Positions 10,425 through 19,328 are shown, numbered from the stretch's first letter. The stretch: 64,000 bases of DNA from Parvibaculaceae bacterium (GCA_028283765.1 JAPWJY010000008.1:1989001-2053000); one strand, 5' to 3'. Numbers and translations: made by a program. Notes: a model not told the origin generated them from the sequence alone.

Positions 10425-11471
10425 TCAGGGCCGCGTGGTTCTGCTCTTCTTCTGCGCGCGCCATGCGGAGACGTTCTGGTTGTGCCCGTCGAGCGTCTCG
10501 GAGAACGCATGCCCTCCCGTGCCGTCGGCGACGAAGTAAAGCTCCTTCGTCCGGGCCGGGTGCATCACCGCCTCGATGGAGGCCTTGCCCGGATTGCAGA
10601 TCGGCGCGGGCGGCAGAGCGGGCGCGACATAGGTGTTGTAGGGCGAGGCAAGCGCCAGATCCTTGCGCGTCAGTTCGCGTCCGAGCGGCCGCCTGCCCCG
10701 CGTGATCGCATAGATGGTGGTGGGATCGGACTGCAACTTCATGCCCAGCCGCAGCCGGTTCATGAACACGGCGGCGACCCGGGCGCGCTCGCTGTCGACG
10801 CCGGTTTCCTTCTCCACCATGGAAGCGAGCACCAGCGCCTGCTGCGGCGTCTCGACCACGATGTCGGCGGCCCGGTCGGCCCATTGAGCGGCCATCAGCG
10901 CGCGGGCCGAGGCCTCCATGCGCGCGACGAGCTGGGCCCGCGTCACGCCCCGGACAAAGGCATAGGTTTCCGGCAGCAATGCACCTTCAGCCGGCATCGG
11001 CGGCGGGGGGCCTGTCAATGTCGTGTCGCTTGCGACAATCGCCATCGCCTGCGCGCTGCTCAGCCCCTCTGGCAACGTGATCTTGTGCTCGATCACCCGG
11101 CCGTCTCTCAGCATCGTCAGAATATCCGCCATGCTGGCGCGCGCGGGCACAGCATATTCACCGGCCTTGAGGTGTTGGCGCTCGCCGCTCAGCAGGGCGG
11201 CGATGCGAAACATCCAGCGGCCGGAAACAGCGCCCCTGAGCGTCAGTTCGCGCGCGATGCCGCCGGTGCCCGTCCCCGGCGGCAGCCAGACGATGACCGT
11301 ATCCGTCGCAGGCCCGGGCGCGGTGATGCGCCACTGGGCATAAAGAAAGAAGGCGCCGAACAGCAGCCCCATGACGGTGGGCGCAAGCAAGGCAATGGTG
11401 ACCCCCCTCGCCCTTAGCTGGCTTCTGGCGTCGGGCTCTTCCCTGGCAGGCCGGGGGCTCTTGCCGCGCAT
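10425..11471 (-). CDS. mltG: Endolytic murein transglycosylase MltG
   Basis: MltG (YceG) is an inner-membrane lytic transglycosylase that cleaves nascent peptidoglycan strands and limits their length. One transmembrane segment lies near residues 25-45. The LysM-like region (WLPPGTGTGGIARELTLRGAV) precedes the catalytic domain, where ASMVEKETGVDSE carries the catalytic glutamate (about residue 220, matching E218 of E. coli). The C-terminus keeps NRLRLGMKLQSDPT and YNTYVAPALPPAPICNPG, as in the family. A GTG at 11480 is also in frame, but it lies only three bases from AGGAG, so ATG 11471 is preferred. It follows fabF by about 15 bases, a widespread neighbour pairing. Confidence 0.95.
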   Translation of the reverse strand: MRGKSPRPAREEPDARSQLRARGVTIALLAPTVMGLLFGAFFLYAQWRITAPGPATDTVIVWLPPGTGTGGIARELTLRGAVSGRWMFRIAALLSGERQHLKAGEYAVPARASMADILTMLRDGRVIEHKITLPEGLSSAQAMAIVASDTTLTGPPPPMPAEGALLPETYAFVRGVTRAQLVARMEASARALMAAQWADRAADIVVETPQQALVLASMVEKETGVDSERARVAAVFMNRLRLGMKLQSDPTTIYAITRGRRPLGRELTRKDLALASPYNTYVAPALPPAPICNPGKASIEAVMHPARTKELYFVADGTGGHAFSETLDGHNQNVSAWRAQKKSRTTRP

Positions 11472-11486
11472 CCGGCACACCTGCTC

Positions 11487-12743
11487 CTAATGAACCTTGC
11501 CCAGAACAAGCGAGGCGTTCGTGCCGCCGAAGCCGAAGGAATTCGTCAGGGAGAAATTGACCTCTTTTTCGCGGGCCTTGTGCGGCACCAGATCGATCTC
11601 GGTTTCCACGGAGGGATTGTCGAGATTGAGCGTAGGCGGAACAATCGAGTCGCGCATGGCGAGCAGGCAGAAGATCGCCTCGACGGCACCCGCCGCGCCC
11701 AGCAGATGGCCGATCGACGATTTGGTCGAGGACATGGACATGGTGTTGACCGCATTGCCGAAGAGCCGCGTGACCGCGCCAAGCTCGATCTCGTCGCCCA
11801 TCGGCGTCGAGGTGCCATGGGCATTCACATAACCGATGTCGGCAGGGGCAAGACCGGCGCGGGCAAGCGCGCTGCGCATCGACCGGAAAGCGCCGTCGCC
11901 ATCGGGTTCGGGCGAAGTGATGTGATAGGCGTCGCCGGAAAGACCATAGCCCAGCACTTCGCCATAAATCTTCGCGCCACGCGCCCTGGCGTGCTCATAT
12001 TCTTCAAGCACGACGATACCCGCGCCCTCGCCCATGACGAAGCCGTCGCGGTCCTTGTCATAGGGACGCGAGGCGCGCTCGGGTTCATCGTTGAAATCGG
12101 TGGAAAGCGCCCTGCATGCGGTAAAACCCGCGATGCCGATACGGCTGATGGCCGCTTCCGTGCCGCCCGCCACCATGACGTCGGCATCGCCCAGCATGAT
12201 CAGGCGCGAGGCGTCGCCGATGGCGTGCGCGCCGGTCGAGCAGGCCGTGACAACCGAATGATTCGGTCCCTTGAGCCCGTGCTTGATCGAAACCTGGCCC
12301 GAGGCAAGGTTGATCAGGCGGCCGGGAATAAAGAAAGGGCTGACGCGGCGCGGACCCTTTTCATGCATCAGGACCGCCGTTTCAGCCACGCCCTGAAGGC
12401 CGCCGATGCCCGATCCGATCATCACGCCGGTGGCGCACTGATCTTCATAGCTCTCGGGCTTCCAGCCGGCATCGGCCAGCGCCTGATCGGCGGCGGCTAC
12501 GGCGAATTGAATGAAATCGTCGACCCGGCGCGATTCCTTGGAATCCATCCAGTCGTCGGGATTGAACGGCGCCTCGCCCTCGCGCGGCACTTCGCAGGCG
12601 ATCTTGCATGGAAGATCGGAAGTATCGAAACGTGTGATCTTGCGGGCACCGGACTCACCGTTGATGAGCCGCCTCCAAGTCACATCGACACCGCATCCAA
12701 GCGGCGAGACCATCCCCAAACCGGTGACGACGACCCTTCTCAT
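11487..12743 (-). CDS. fabF: Beta-ketoacyl-ACP synthase II
   Basis: FabF condenses acyl-ACP with malonyl-ACP in fatty-acid elongation. The 418-residue thiolase-fold protein has the complete catalytic triad Cys168 (VVTACSTGAH), His309 (NAHGTSTPMGD) and His346 (SSIGHLLGAAG). It also has the family start RRVVVTGLGMVSPLG and the C-terminal NSFGFGGTNASLVL. It lies between acpP and mltG on the minus strand, within a fabD-fabG-acpP-fabF run, the standard fatty-acid synthesis cluster. Confidence 0.97.
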   Translation of the reverse strand: MRRVVVTGLGMVSPLGCGVDVTWRRLINGESGARKITRFDTSDLPCKIACEVPREGEAPFNPDDWMDSKESRRVDDFIQFAVAAADQALADAGWKPESYEDQCATGVMIGSGIGGLQGVAETAVLMHEKGPRRVSPFFIPGRLINLASGQVSIKHGLKGPNHSVVTACSTGAHAIGDASRLIMLGDADVMVAGGTEAAISRIGIAGFTACRALSTDFNDEPERASRPYDKDRDGFVMGEGAGIVVLEEYEHARARGAKIYGEVLGYGLSGDAYHITSPEPDGDGAFRSMRSALARAGLAPADIGYVNAHGTSTPMGDEIELGAVTRLFGNAVNTMSMSSTKSSIGHLLGAAGAVEAIFCLLAMRDSIVPPTLNLDNPSVETEIDLVPHKAREKEVNFSLTNSFGFGGTNASLVLGKVH

Positions 12744-12882
12744 GCTTCAACTCCGCAGGGTCCGCAAAACCCTTTTTTCTTGTGGCAGTCGATAAGAACG
12801 GGCCGCCACGGCCCGAAAGCCGCACACAGCCCGTTCCTGTATGAGTTTCAGGCATGCCCGATGCCCGAACCCGCGAGAACGA

Positions 12883-13119
12883 TTAAGCGGCGTTCTCCTG
12901 GATGTACTTGACCGCGTCGCCAACGGTCTGGATGCGCTCGGCTGCATCATCCTGAATCTCGACGCCAAACTCTTCCTCGAGAGCCATGACCAGCTCGACA
13001 GTATCAAGGCTGTCTGCGCCCAGATCGTCAAGGAAGCTCGCGCTTTCCACGACCTTCTCGGGCTCGACGTTGAGCTGCTCGATCACGATCTTCTTAACCC
13101 GCTCGGCGATATCACTCAT
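12883..13119 (-). CDS. acpP: Acyl carrier protein
   Basis: This small acidic protein of 78 residues carries growing acyl chains on a phosphopantetheine arm. Ser37 in the [10 protein letters not shown] motif is the attachment site. Four helices are predicted from the pattern, and the sequence is close to canonical bacterial ACP along its whole length. A GAGGA ribosome-binding site lies 8 bases before the ATG, fitting high expression. The 139 bases to fabF and about 240 bases up to fabG suggest acpP also has its own promoter. Confidence 0.97.
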   Translation of the reverse strand: MSDIAERVKKIVIEQLNVEPEKVVESASFLDDLGADSLDTVELVMALEEEFGVEIQDDAAERIQTVGDAVKYIQENAA

Positions 13120-13360
13120 TTTCCGTCCTCAGAATATTTGGTTGTGACCGGTCCTACACCATTTCAGTAAAGCATATTCAGCTTCATTGGGCGGAAGACA
13201 TCCCCCGCTGACCATCCTTTTGAGGGGATGGCTTCGCAAGCCACGTCGGGGCCTTGGTAACACACTTTCCTGAAAGGTGCCAACAGGGCAAAAGCCATTC
13301 GCCTTTTTCGTCCCGACGCAGCCAGAAGCTTGATTTCATTGGAGTTTTATCCCCAACAGA
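13120..13360 (-). other. fabG-acpP intergenic region
   Basis: This 241-base stretch holds no gene I can support. Two small overlapping inverted repeats are visible: CCATCC/GGATGG (13212-13231) and TGGCTT/AAGCCA (13229-13243). They cannot form together. A minus-strand TATGCT near 13172 could be a -10 element for acpP, but the matching -35 is poor. Nothing here resembles a strong intrinsic terminator. Confidence 0.3.
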
Positions 13361-14101
13361 TCAGATCATCGCCATGCCGCCATTCACATGAATGGTCTGG
13401 CCTGTAATGTATGAGGCTTCCTCACTCGAAAGGAAGGCCACGGCCGCTGCGACATCGCGGCCCTCCCCCAGCCGTCCGGCTGGAATCGTCGCCATGATCC
13501 GGCCCTGCTGGTCCGGCGTCAAAGCGTCGGTCATGGCGCTCTTGATGAAGCCCGGCGCCACCGTGTTCACTGTTATATTGCGGCTTGCGACTTCCTGCGC
13601 AAGGGCCTTGCTCATGCCGATCATGCCCGCCTTCGAGGCCGCATAATTGCCCTGCCCCGGATTGCCCATCACGCCGACCACGGAAGTGATGCCGATGATG
13701 CGGCCCCAGCGGCGCTTCATCATGCCCCGCAGCACCGCCCGCGACAGGCGGAAACCGGCGGTCAGGTTGACCGCGATGACGTCGTCCCATTCCTCGTTCT
13801 TCATGCGCATGAACAGGTTGTCGCGGGTGATGCCGGCATTGTTCACGAGAATATCGAGGCCGCCCATGGCTTCTTCCGCCTGTTTGGGCAACTGATCGAC
13901 CGCCGCCATGTCGGAGAGGTTGCAGGCAACGACATGCACGCGCGCGCCGCCCAGCTCGGCCGCCAGCGCTTCCAGCGCCTCGGCGCGGGTGCCGGTCAGC
14001 GTCACGGTCGCCCCCTGCGCATGGAGCACCCGGGCGATTTCAGCGCCGATGCCGCCCGAGGAGCCGGTCACAAGGGCCTTCTTGTCCGTCAGATCGAACA
14101 T
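13361..14101 (-). CDS. fabG: 3-oxoacyl-ACP reductase
   Basis: FabG reduces beta-ketoacyl-ACP with NADPH. The 246-residue short-chain dehydrogenase has the cofactor loop TGSSGGIGAEIA, the NNAG motif, and the catalytic set Ser140, Tyr153, Lys157 (GITSVVGVMGNPGQ then NYAASKAGM). VNTVAPGFIKSAMTD and the C-terminal YITGQTIHVNGGM are FabG hallmarks. It lies 40 bases downstream of fabD in the same orientation, so it is in the fab operon rather than being a stray SDR. Confidence 0.96.
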   Translation of the reverse strand: MFDLTDKKALVTGSSGGIGAEIARVLHAQGATVTLTGTRAEALEALAAELGGARVHVVACNLSDMAAVDQLPKQAEEAMGGLDILVNNAGITRDNLFMRMKNEEWDDVIAVNLTAGFRLSRAVLRGMMKRRWGRIIGITSVVGVMGNPGQGNYAASKAGMIGMSKALAQEVASRNITVNTVAPGFIKSAMTDALTPDQQGRIMATIPAGRLGEGRDVAAAVAFLSSEEASYITGQTIHVNGGMAMI

Positions 14102-14141
14102 GGGCTGGGTTCCTCCATGAAAAGGCGGCCGTTATGGGACA

Positions 14142-15083
14142 TCAAACGGCTTTAAGAAAGGCTTCGACATCGGCGGGCGTGTTGATGGCGCTCGCGCTCA
14201 CATCCTTGGCGATCCGCCTGGCAAGCCCGGTCAGCACCTTGCCCGCCCCGGCCTCGATCAGCGACGTCACGCCCTGGGCTTCCATATAGAGCACGCATTC
14301 GCGCCAGCGGACCATGCCGGTGACCTGCTCGACCAGCAGGGTGCGGATGGTGGCGGGATCGCTCACCCGGGCGGCGGTGACATTGGCGACGAGCGGCACG
14401 ACGGGCGCCTTGAGATCGACCCCGGCAAGGGCTGCGGCCATTTCATCGGCGGCGGGCTGCATCAGGGCGCAATGGAAAGGCGCGCTGACCGGCAGCAGCA
14501 TCGCCCGCTTCGCCCCATGGGCCTTCGCAATCTCGGCGGCGCGCTCCACGGCCGCTTTCGTGCCGGAAATCACGACCTGCCCCGGCGCATTGTCATTGGC
14601 GGTCTGGCACACGTCGTCCCCGGCGGCTTCCTGCGCTACTTTCGCCGCTGCCCCATAGTCAAGGCCGAGCAGGGCCGCCATCGCGCCCTCACCCACCGGC
14701 ACCGCGCGCTGCATGGCCTGCCCGCGCAACTTCAGCAGACGGGCGGCGTCGCTGAGCGAAATGGCCCCGGCGGCGGCCAGCGCCGAATATTCACCTAGCG
14801 AATGGCCCGCGACGAAGGAAACCTTGCCGGCCAGCCGGAAATTTCCTTCCGCCTCAAGCACCCGCATGGTCGCCATGCTCACCGCCATCAGGGCGGGCTG
14901 GGCGTTTTCGGTCAGGGTCAGCTCATCCTCGGGGCCTTCCCACATCAGCCGGGAAAGCTTCTGGCCGAGCGCCTCGTCCACTTCCTCGAAGACCTCGCGC
15001 GCGGCGGCGAACGCCGTCGCCAGATCACGGCCCATGCCGACGGCCTGCGAGCCCTGCCCGGGAAAGGTGAATGCGCGCGACAT
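14142..15083 (-). CDS. fabD: Malonyl-CoA:ACP transacylase
   Basis: FabD loads malonate from CoA onto ACP, starting each elongation cycle. The 313-residue product begins MSRAFTFPGQGSQAVGMG and has the nucleophile Ser95 in GHSLGEYSAL and the partner His204 in SAPFHCALM. The frame is open to 15113, but ATG 15083 places the conserved AFTFPGQGSQ at the usual distance and has a GGGGGGA stretch upstream. It appears to be the first gene of fabD-fabG-acpP-fabF. Confidence 0.96.
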   Translation of the reverse strand: MSRAFTFPGQGSQAVGMGRDLATAFAAAREVFEEVDEALGQKLSRLMWEGPEDELTLTENAQPALMAVSMATMRVLEAEGNFRLAGKVSFVAGHSLGEYSALAAAGAISLSDAARLLKLRGQAMQRAVPVGEGAMAALLGLDYGAAAKVAQEAAGDDVCQTANDNAPGQVVISGTKAAVERAAEIAKAHGAKRAMLLPVSAPFHCALMQPAADEMAAALAGVDLKAPVVPLVANVTAARVSDPATIRTLLVEQVTGMVRWRECVLYMEAQGVTSLIEAGAGKVLTGLARRIAKDVSASAINTPADVEAFLKAV

Positions 15084-15225
15084 GGATCGTCCCCCCAACT
15101 CATCAAGCTCCAACGCCCGCCACGGAGAACCGGGCGGGCGCGGGAGTCATAGCGGCTGGGAAAGGGGTGTCAAGACACAGCGCCATATTCAACAGTGATC
15201 GCCTGTGATTTGAACCGTATCCGGT

Positions 15226-15921
15226 CTAGCGGGGCCCCTGACCCGGCTGTCCCCGGGCGTGAGACGGCTGGGCGCCATGAACGGCCCCCGGCTGGGGCTT
15301 GCCGCCGCCCGGATTATTATGGAACTGCTGCTGCGGCGGACGCTGCCCCCCCGGCTGGGGATTGTTGCGGGGAGGATTGTTGTTGTGCTGCGGGTTCCCG
15401 TTTCCCTGGTTCCGGGGAGGATTATAGGGACGCGGCTGGTTGTTGTTATAGCCGCCCCGGGAGGGCTGGTTATAGGACGGCTGCCGGTAAACGGGCCCCG
15501 GCCCTCTGCCCAGATAACGCGGCTGATAATGCTCATAGCGCTGCCGGTCCCCATACCAGGACTGGCCGCGATAATAATTGTCCCAGTAGCTGCCGAACGA
15601 GAAGACGACCAGCGGAATGCCCAGCTGGCTGCCATAATTGATCACAGGCACCTGCTGCGTCTGATAGGCCGACTGGAGATAGGCCCCATAGATCCAGCCC
15701 CGGTAGCCGCTGACGGCGACATCGCACCAGCTCCATCCCTGGATGCAGCCGAACAGTTCCACCTGCACCCCGGGCTGCAACGCAGCCACCACCGGATAGC
15801 CCGTATCGGGACCGGCGCGCAGGTTTGCGCTGCGGGTCACGAATGCAGGCGCCGCCTGAGCAAGCACAGGAAGGCAGGCCAGAGCAAGCCCCAGGGCCCC
15901 CGCCACCATCAACCTTTTCAT
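15226..15921 (-). CDS. Secreted SH3-domain protein with Asn/Pro/Gln-rich tail
   Basis: The product has a signal peptide (MKRLMVAGALGLALACLPVLAQA), then one bacterial SH3-like domain: SANLRAGPDTGYPVVAALQPG through GWSWCDVAVSGYRGWIYGAYL, about residues 28-80. After a tyrosine- and tryptophan-rich link, the last 100 residues are dominated by Asn, Pro, Gln, Arg and Gly (NNNQPRPYNPPRNQGN and similar) and look disordered. SH3-like domains of this kind bind cell-wall peptides or mediate periplasmic contacts, so an envelope role is likely but the function is unknown. The frame opens at 15951, but ATG 15921 has GGAGATCAAGAG before it and gives a proper signal peptide. Confidence 0.75.
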   Translation of the reverse strand: MKRLMVAGALGLALACLPVLAQAAPAFVTRSANLRAGPDTGYPVVAALQPGVQVELFGCIQGWSWCDVAVSGYRGWIYGAYLQSAYQTQQVPVINYGSQLGIPLVVFSFGSYWDNYYRGQSWYGDRQRYEHYQPRYLGRGPGPVYRQPSYNQPSRGGYNNNQPRPYNPPRNQGNGNPQHNNNPPRNNPQPGGQRPPQQQFHNNPGGGKPQPGAVHGAQPSHARGQPGQGPR

Positions 15922-16098
15922 CTCTTGATCTCCATCGCTGAAAAGCGCCACCGGAAAATCCGTTACGGTGCCCCGACTCGCGTCTTTAATGTCAGATCAT
16001 TGGGATGAATTTGGTGGCAATTATGTCCAAGCCGTGCCGGAAGCAAGACTGAAACCGGAATAGCAGGAAACAGCCCGCCGTGCCGGTCAAGCCCCGGC

Positions 16099-16425
16099 TC
16101 AGCGGGCCGGCTGCATGGGCATGGGCGTGGCCGGCGCTGTCTGCTGGGTCATCGGGGATGCCGGCGCCATGTCCATCACGCAATCGTAAACGGCGATGTT
16201 CTGGCCATCGCTCTGCTCATTCACATTGCGCAGTCTGGCGACGCCGCCGCGCGACGCGCAATATTTGCCGGCCTGATTGGTCGCCGTCTCTATCTGGTCG
16301 CCGTCATATTTGAGCGTCACGGAGGAAGCGGTTTCATTGAAAGGCTCCGGATCGCTGCTGCAGGCCGCCATCATGAGTCCGAGCCCCATGACCGCCCCGA
16401 TTGACGCCATCTTTACGTACCGCAT
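16099..16425 (-). CDS. Small outer-membrane-type lipoprotein, unknown function
   Basis: The 108-residue product starts MRYVKMASIGAVMGLGLMMAAC; the LMMAAC lipobox predicts cleavage before the cysteine and lipid attachment. The mature part has a short folded-looking segment (SVTLKYDGDQIETATNQAG, then YCASRGGVARLRNVNE) and two more cysteines, then a Pro/Met/Ala-rich tail (PASPMTQQTAPATPMPMQPA). I do not recognise the family. The frame is open to 16515, but ATG 16425 gives the lipoprotein signal and has an AGGACAGG stretch just upstream. It is divergent from the ribosomal-protein operon. Confidence 0.7.
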   Translation of the reverse strand: MRYVKMASIGAVMGLGLMMAACSSDPEPFNETASSVTLKYDGDQIETATNQAGKYCASRGGVARLRNVNEQSDGQNIAVYDCVMDMAPASPMTQQTAPATPMPMQPAR

Positions 16426-16562
16426 CACCCTGTCCTCGTCTTGTGGCCGATGAAATGTGAACGCATGAAGGGAAGAAGCGGTTCCCGGCTCTCCTAACCC
16501 ATTGCCCTGGCTCATGATTTCCCTCCTTCAAGGAGCCGGAGCATGAGAGATCGAGCCTTTTC

Positions 16563-16590
16563 TTGCGTCGGAGGCGCTTTTGCGTATAGT
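16563..16590 (+). promoter_or_regulatory. Promoter of the rpsF operon with long leader
   Basis: A good housekeeping promoter is visible: TTGCGT (16563-16568), 16-base spacer, TATAGT (16585-16590). Transcription from about 16597 would give a leader of roughly 210 bases before rpsF. In many bacteria the rpsF leader carries an RNA structure bound by the S6:S18 complex for feedback control; the length here leaves room for one, but I did not confirm the fold. Confidence 0.6.
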
Positions 16591-16808
16591 GCGCGCTTCC
16601 GAGAAGCTCCGGTTGGAGGCTGAACGGTGCGCCGTGGGCGGTTTTGACTGCGAACGGTAGAACCACAAGGGTTCGCGCGCTGGTGTCTTCGCTTCTTTGA
16701 TGTTCCTGGGAGCCTTTCCCGCTTCTGTCTCGCGACAGGGCCGGTTTTGGGTTCAAAGGGGGCTCTGCGCCGGAGTTTCTGCGGGTATTGGAACAGAAAG
16801 GCTCATCT

Positions 16809-17285
16809 ATGGCTCTCTATGAGCACGTATATATTGCGCGGCAGGACGTCTCGCAGCAGCAGGTCGAGGCGCTCACCGAGCAGTACACGACCATCATCAC
16901 GGAAAATGGCGGCACCATCGCCAAGACCGAATATTGGGGTCTTCGCAACCTTGCCTACAAGGTGAAGAAGAACCGCAAGGGTCACTACACCCTCCTGAAC
17001 ATCGACGCGCCCCATGCGGCTGTTGCCGAAATGGAACGCCAGATGGGTCTCAGCGAAGACGTCCTTCGCTTCATGACCATCCGTGTCGATGAGCATGAGG
17101 CCGGCCCGTCCGCGGTTCTCCAGAATCGTGGCCGCGATGACCGTCCGCGCGGCGCCCATGAACGTGGTGATCGCGGCGACCGTGGCGATCGCGGAGATCG
17201 CCCCCGTGACGACCGTCCTCGCGACGACCGCCCCCGTTTTTCGCGTCCCCGTGACGAAGACGCCAGCGCAGGAGAGGTAGCATAA
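16809..17285 (+). CDS. rpsF: Small ribosomal subunit protein bS6, with charged repeat tail
   Basis: bS6 binds bS18 on the platform of the 30S subunit. The first 95 or so residues are a normal bS6 fold ([19 protein letters not shown], then [19 protein letters not shown] and [12 protein letters not shown]). A C-terminal extension of about 55 residues follows, with RGD repeats ([16 protein letters not shown]) and then RPRDD repeats. The total is 158 residues against about 100-135 in many bacteria. The frame opens at 16788, but ATG 16809 follows AGAAAGG and begins the conserved MALYEHV. The stop overlaps the rpsR start (TAATG). Confidence 0.97.
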   Translation: MALYEHVYIARQDVSQQQVEALTEQYTTIITENGGTIAKTEYWGLRNLAYKVKKNRKGHYTLLNIDAPHAAVAEMERQMGLSEDVLRFMTIRVDEHEAGPSAVLQNRGRDDRPRGAHERGDRGDRGDRGDRPRDDRPRDDRPRFSRPRDEDASAGEVA

Positions 17286-17530
17286 TGACCACCGGAGCTT
17301 CCCCCGCACGCCGTCCCTTCTTCCGCCGTCGCAAGACCTGCCCGTTCTCCGGCGCCAACGCCCCGAAGATCGACTACAAGGACGTGAAGCTGCTTCAGCG
17401 CTACATTTCCGAGCGCGGCAAGATCGTTCCCTCGCGCATCACGGCCGTTTCGGCCAAGAAGCAGCGCGAACTCGCCCGCGCGATCAAGCGCGCGCGCTTC
17501 ATGTCGCTGCTGCCTTATGTGATCGACTGA
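17285..17530 (+). CDS. rpsR: Small ribosomal subunit protein bS18
   Basis: This 81-residue basic protein is bS18, the partner of bS6 in the 30S subunit. [39 protein letters not shown] and [21 protein letters not shown] are the conserved elements. The start overlaps the rpsF stop by one base, so the interacting proteins are translationally coupled. A strong intrinsic terminator lies 35 bases after the stop. Confidence 0.98.
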   Translation: MTTGASPARRPFFRRRKTCPFSGANAPKIDYKDVKLLQRYISERGKIVPSRITAVSAKKQRELARAIKRARFMSLLPYVID

Positions 17531-17562
17531 TCGCATCTATCAAGCCGGGCTTTCGCCCCTTA

Positions 17563-17601
17563 AGCTCCGGCGCGGCTTTTCGGCTGCGCCGGAGTTTTTT
17601 T
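17563..17601 (+). terminator. Strong terminator between rpsR and the DUF2232 gene
   Basis: A perfect 9-bp GC-rich stem (CTCCGGCGC at 17565-17573, GCGCCGGAG at 17586-17594) is followed by seven T residues. This is a textbook intrinsic terminator. It lies inside what is otherwise a conserved ribosomal-protein gene cluster, 29 bases before the next start codon. It should therefore separate, or attenuate, expression of rplI relative to rpsF-rpsR. Confidence 0.88.
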
Positions 17602-17629
17602 GTGCCCGATCGTTCGAGGGAGTAATGCA

Positions 17630-18643
17630 TTGAATCTGCCCTACTGGATTATCGGTGTCCTGGCCGGTCTCGTCAGCGCGCTCCTGTTCTTTTCGGCCTC
17701 CTCCGGCAGCACGCTTGCAAGCCTGATCATCTATCTGACGCCGCTTCCGCTGTTCATCGCCGGTCTTGGCTGGGGCCAGCGCGCTCTGGGGCTGGCCCTG
17801 CTCACGGGCACGGTTTTCCTCACCGCCGTCGCGAGCCTGCCGGTCGCGGGCATTTTCCTCGCGATCGACGGACTCTTGCCCTATGTGCTGTGCCAGCGCG
17901 CCCTGCTGTTCCGGGAAACGGGCCTGATGGCCCCTGCCAGCGCCTCTGGCGCCGCCCCCAATGCCACCCATGACGGCAGCGCCATCGAATGGTATCCGGC
18001 CGGCCATCTGCTGATCTGGGCGGCGGGCATCGCGGCCGCGCTCATCCTCGCCGTGGACATATTGCTGCGCTTCACCGGCTACCCGGAGGGCCTGCAGCAG
18101 GCGGTCGCGGAAATGCTCCGGATCTATCTGGTCGAGCCGGGGGTTCTGGCAAAGACGCTTCAGGACATCAATTCCCCGCTCAGCGCCGAGGATGTGGCCA
18201 ATTCCGTCAGGGCCGTGCTGCCATCAGCCTCCCTCATCGTCTGGACCCTCGCCATGCTGGGCAACATGTGGCTGGCCCAGATCGCGGTGACGCGCTCCGC
18301 CCACGCCATCCGCCCGAGCCCGGCCTACAGCTACGTGATCCTGCCCCGCAGCCTGAGCTATGTCTGGCTGGCGGCGCTGGTGCTGGCCTGCCTGCCCGGC
18401 CCGCTCGCCTATGTGGCCATTGCGGTCGCGGTTATCCTCACCCTTCCTTATTTTCTGTTGGGTTTGGCGGTCATCCATGTTATTTCCCGCCGCTGGAGCG
18501 TCCGGGGACTCTTCCTCGGCATCTTTTACGCCCTTTTATTGTTCGTCGGCTGGCTTGCCATTCCGGTAAGCCTGCTCGGCATGTTGGAACCCTGGCTCGG
18601 GTTGCGCGCCCGTTCTCTGCAACAGGCGCCGGACCGGGACTAA
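17630..18643 (+). CDS. DUF2232 family multi-pass membrane protein
   Basis: The 337-residue product is strongly hydrophobic, with about eight transmembrane segments (for example [35 protein letters not shown], and a C-terminal block from [11 protein letters not shown] to [12 protein letters not shown]). It matches the DUF2232 type found between rpsR and rplI in alphaproteobacteria; the family has no established role, though similar membrane proteins in other bacteria are linked to ribosomal operons. The frame is open from 17600, but those codons overlap the terminator. TTG 17630 has GAGGGAG (17616-17622) seven bases before it and is the likely start. Confidence 0.8.
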   Translation: MNLPYWIIGVLAGLVSALLFFSASSGSTLASLIIYLTPLPLFIAGLGWGQRALGLALLTGTVFLTAVASLPVAGIFLAIDGLLPYVLCQRALLFRETGLMAPASASGAAPNATHDGSAIEWYPAGHLLIWAAGIAAALILAVDILLRFTGYPEGLQQAVAEMLRIYLVEPGVLAKTLQDINSPLSAEDVANSVRAVLPSASLIVWTLAMLGNMWLAQIAVTRSAHAIRPSPAYSYVILPRSLSYVWLAALVLACLPGPLAYVAIAVAVILTLPYFLLGLAVIHVISRRWSVRGLFLGIFYALLLFVGWLAIPVSLLGMLEPWLGLRARSLQQAPDRD

Positions 18644-18677
18644 CTCGCGGCGAACCGCCCGAGGACAAGGAGAGATT

Positions 18678-19268
18678 ATGAAAGTCGTACTTCTCGAACG
18701 CATCGGCAAGCTTGGCCAGATGGGTGACGTGGTCAACGTCAAGCCCGGCTATGCGCGCAATTTCCTGCTGCCGCGCAAGAAGGCGCTGCGGGCGAACAAG
18801 GAAAACCTTACCCGCTTCGAAAGCCAGCGCGTCCAGCTTGAAGCCATCAATCTTGAAAAGAAGACCGAAGCCGAGGCCGTCTTTGAGAAACTGTCCGGCC
18901 AGAAGTTTGTCATTCTGCGTCAGGCCGGTGAAACCGGGCAGCTTTACGGCTCCGTCAGCACCCGCGACATCGCCGACGCGCTGGGTACGGGCGGGTTCAC
19001 CGCCGAGCGCAATCAGGTCGTTCTGGATCATCCGATCAAGACCATCGGCCTGCATCCGGTGAATATCACCCTTCACCCTGAGGTTTTCGCGACCGTGACC
19101 ATTAATGTCGCCCGCTCCGCCGAAGAGGCCGAGCGTCAGGCGGCCGGCCTGTCCGCCAAGGAAGACGAGGACGACGTCGCCGCCGGGTTCGAGGGTGAAG
19201 AGTCCGGGGAAGAAATCCTCGAAGAAGACGAAGTCGAAATCACCGTCGAAGAAGAAACGGAAGCCTGA
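18678..19268 (+). CDS. rplI: Large ribosomal subunit protein bL9, acidic C-terminal tail
   Basis: bL9 binds 23S rRNA near the base of the L1 stalk. The N-terminal domain ([36 protein letters not shown]) is canonical, followed by the long connecting helix and the C-terminal domain with TRDIADAL and [19 protein letters not shown]. The last 45 or so residues form a highly acidic extension rich in Glu and Asp, giving 196 residues against about 150 in E. coli. Such tails are seen in other alphaproteobacterial bL9. AAGGAGA precedes the ATG at good spacing. Confidence 0.97.
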   Translation: MKVVLLERIGKLGQMGDVVNVKPGYARNFLLPRKKALRANKENLTRFESQRVQLEAINLEKKTEAEAVFEKLSGQKFVILRQAGETGQLYGSVSTRDIADALGTGGFTAERNQVVLDHPIKTIGLHPVNITLHPEVFATVTINVARSAEEAERQAAGLSAKEDEDDVAAGFEGEESGEEILEEDEVEITVEEETEA

Positions 19269-19294
19269 GCTTCCCCATCCTGAGCTGATTTTTG

Positions 19295-19328
19295 AACGCC
19301 TGCTTCCTCACGGAGGCAGGCGTTTTCG
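19295..19328 (+). terminator. Terminator after rplI
   Basis: A 9-bp stem (AACGCCTGC at 19295-19303 with GCAGGCGTT at 19316-19324) and a short T-run follow rplI by 27 bases, ending the ribosomal-protein cluster. Confidence 0.8.
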
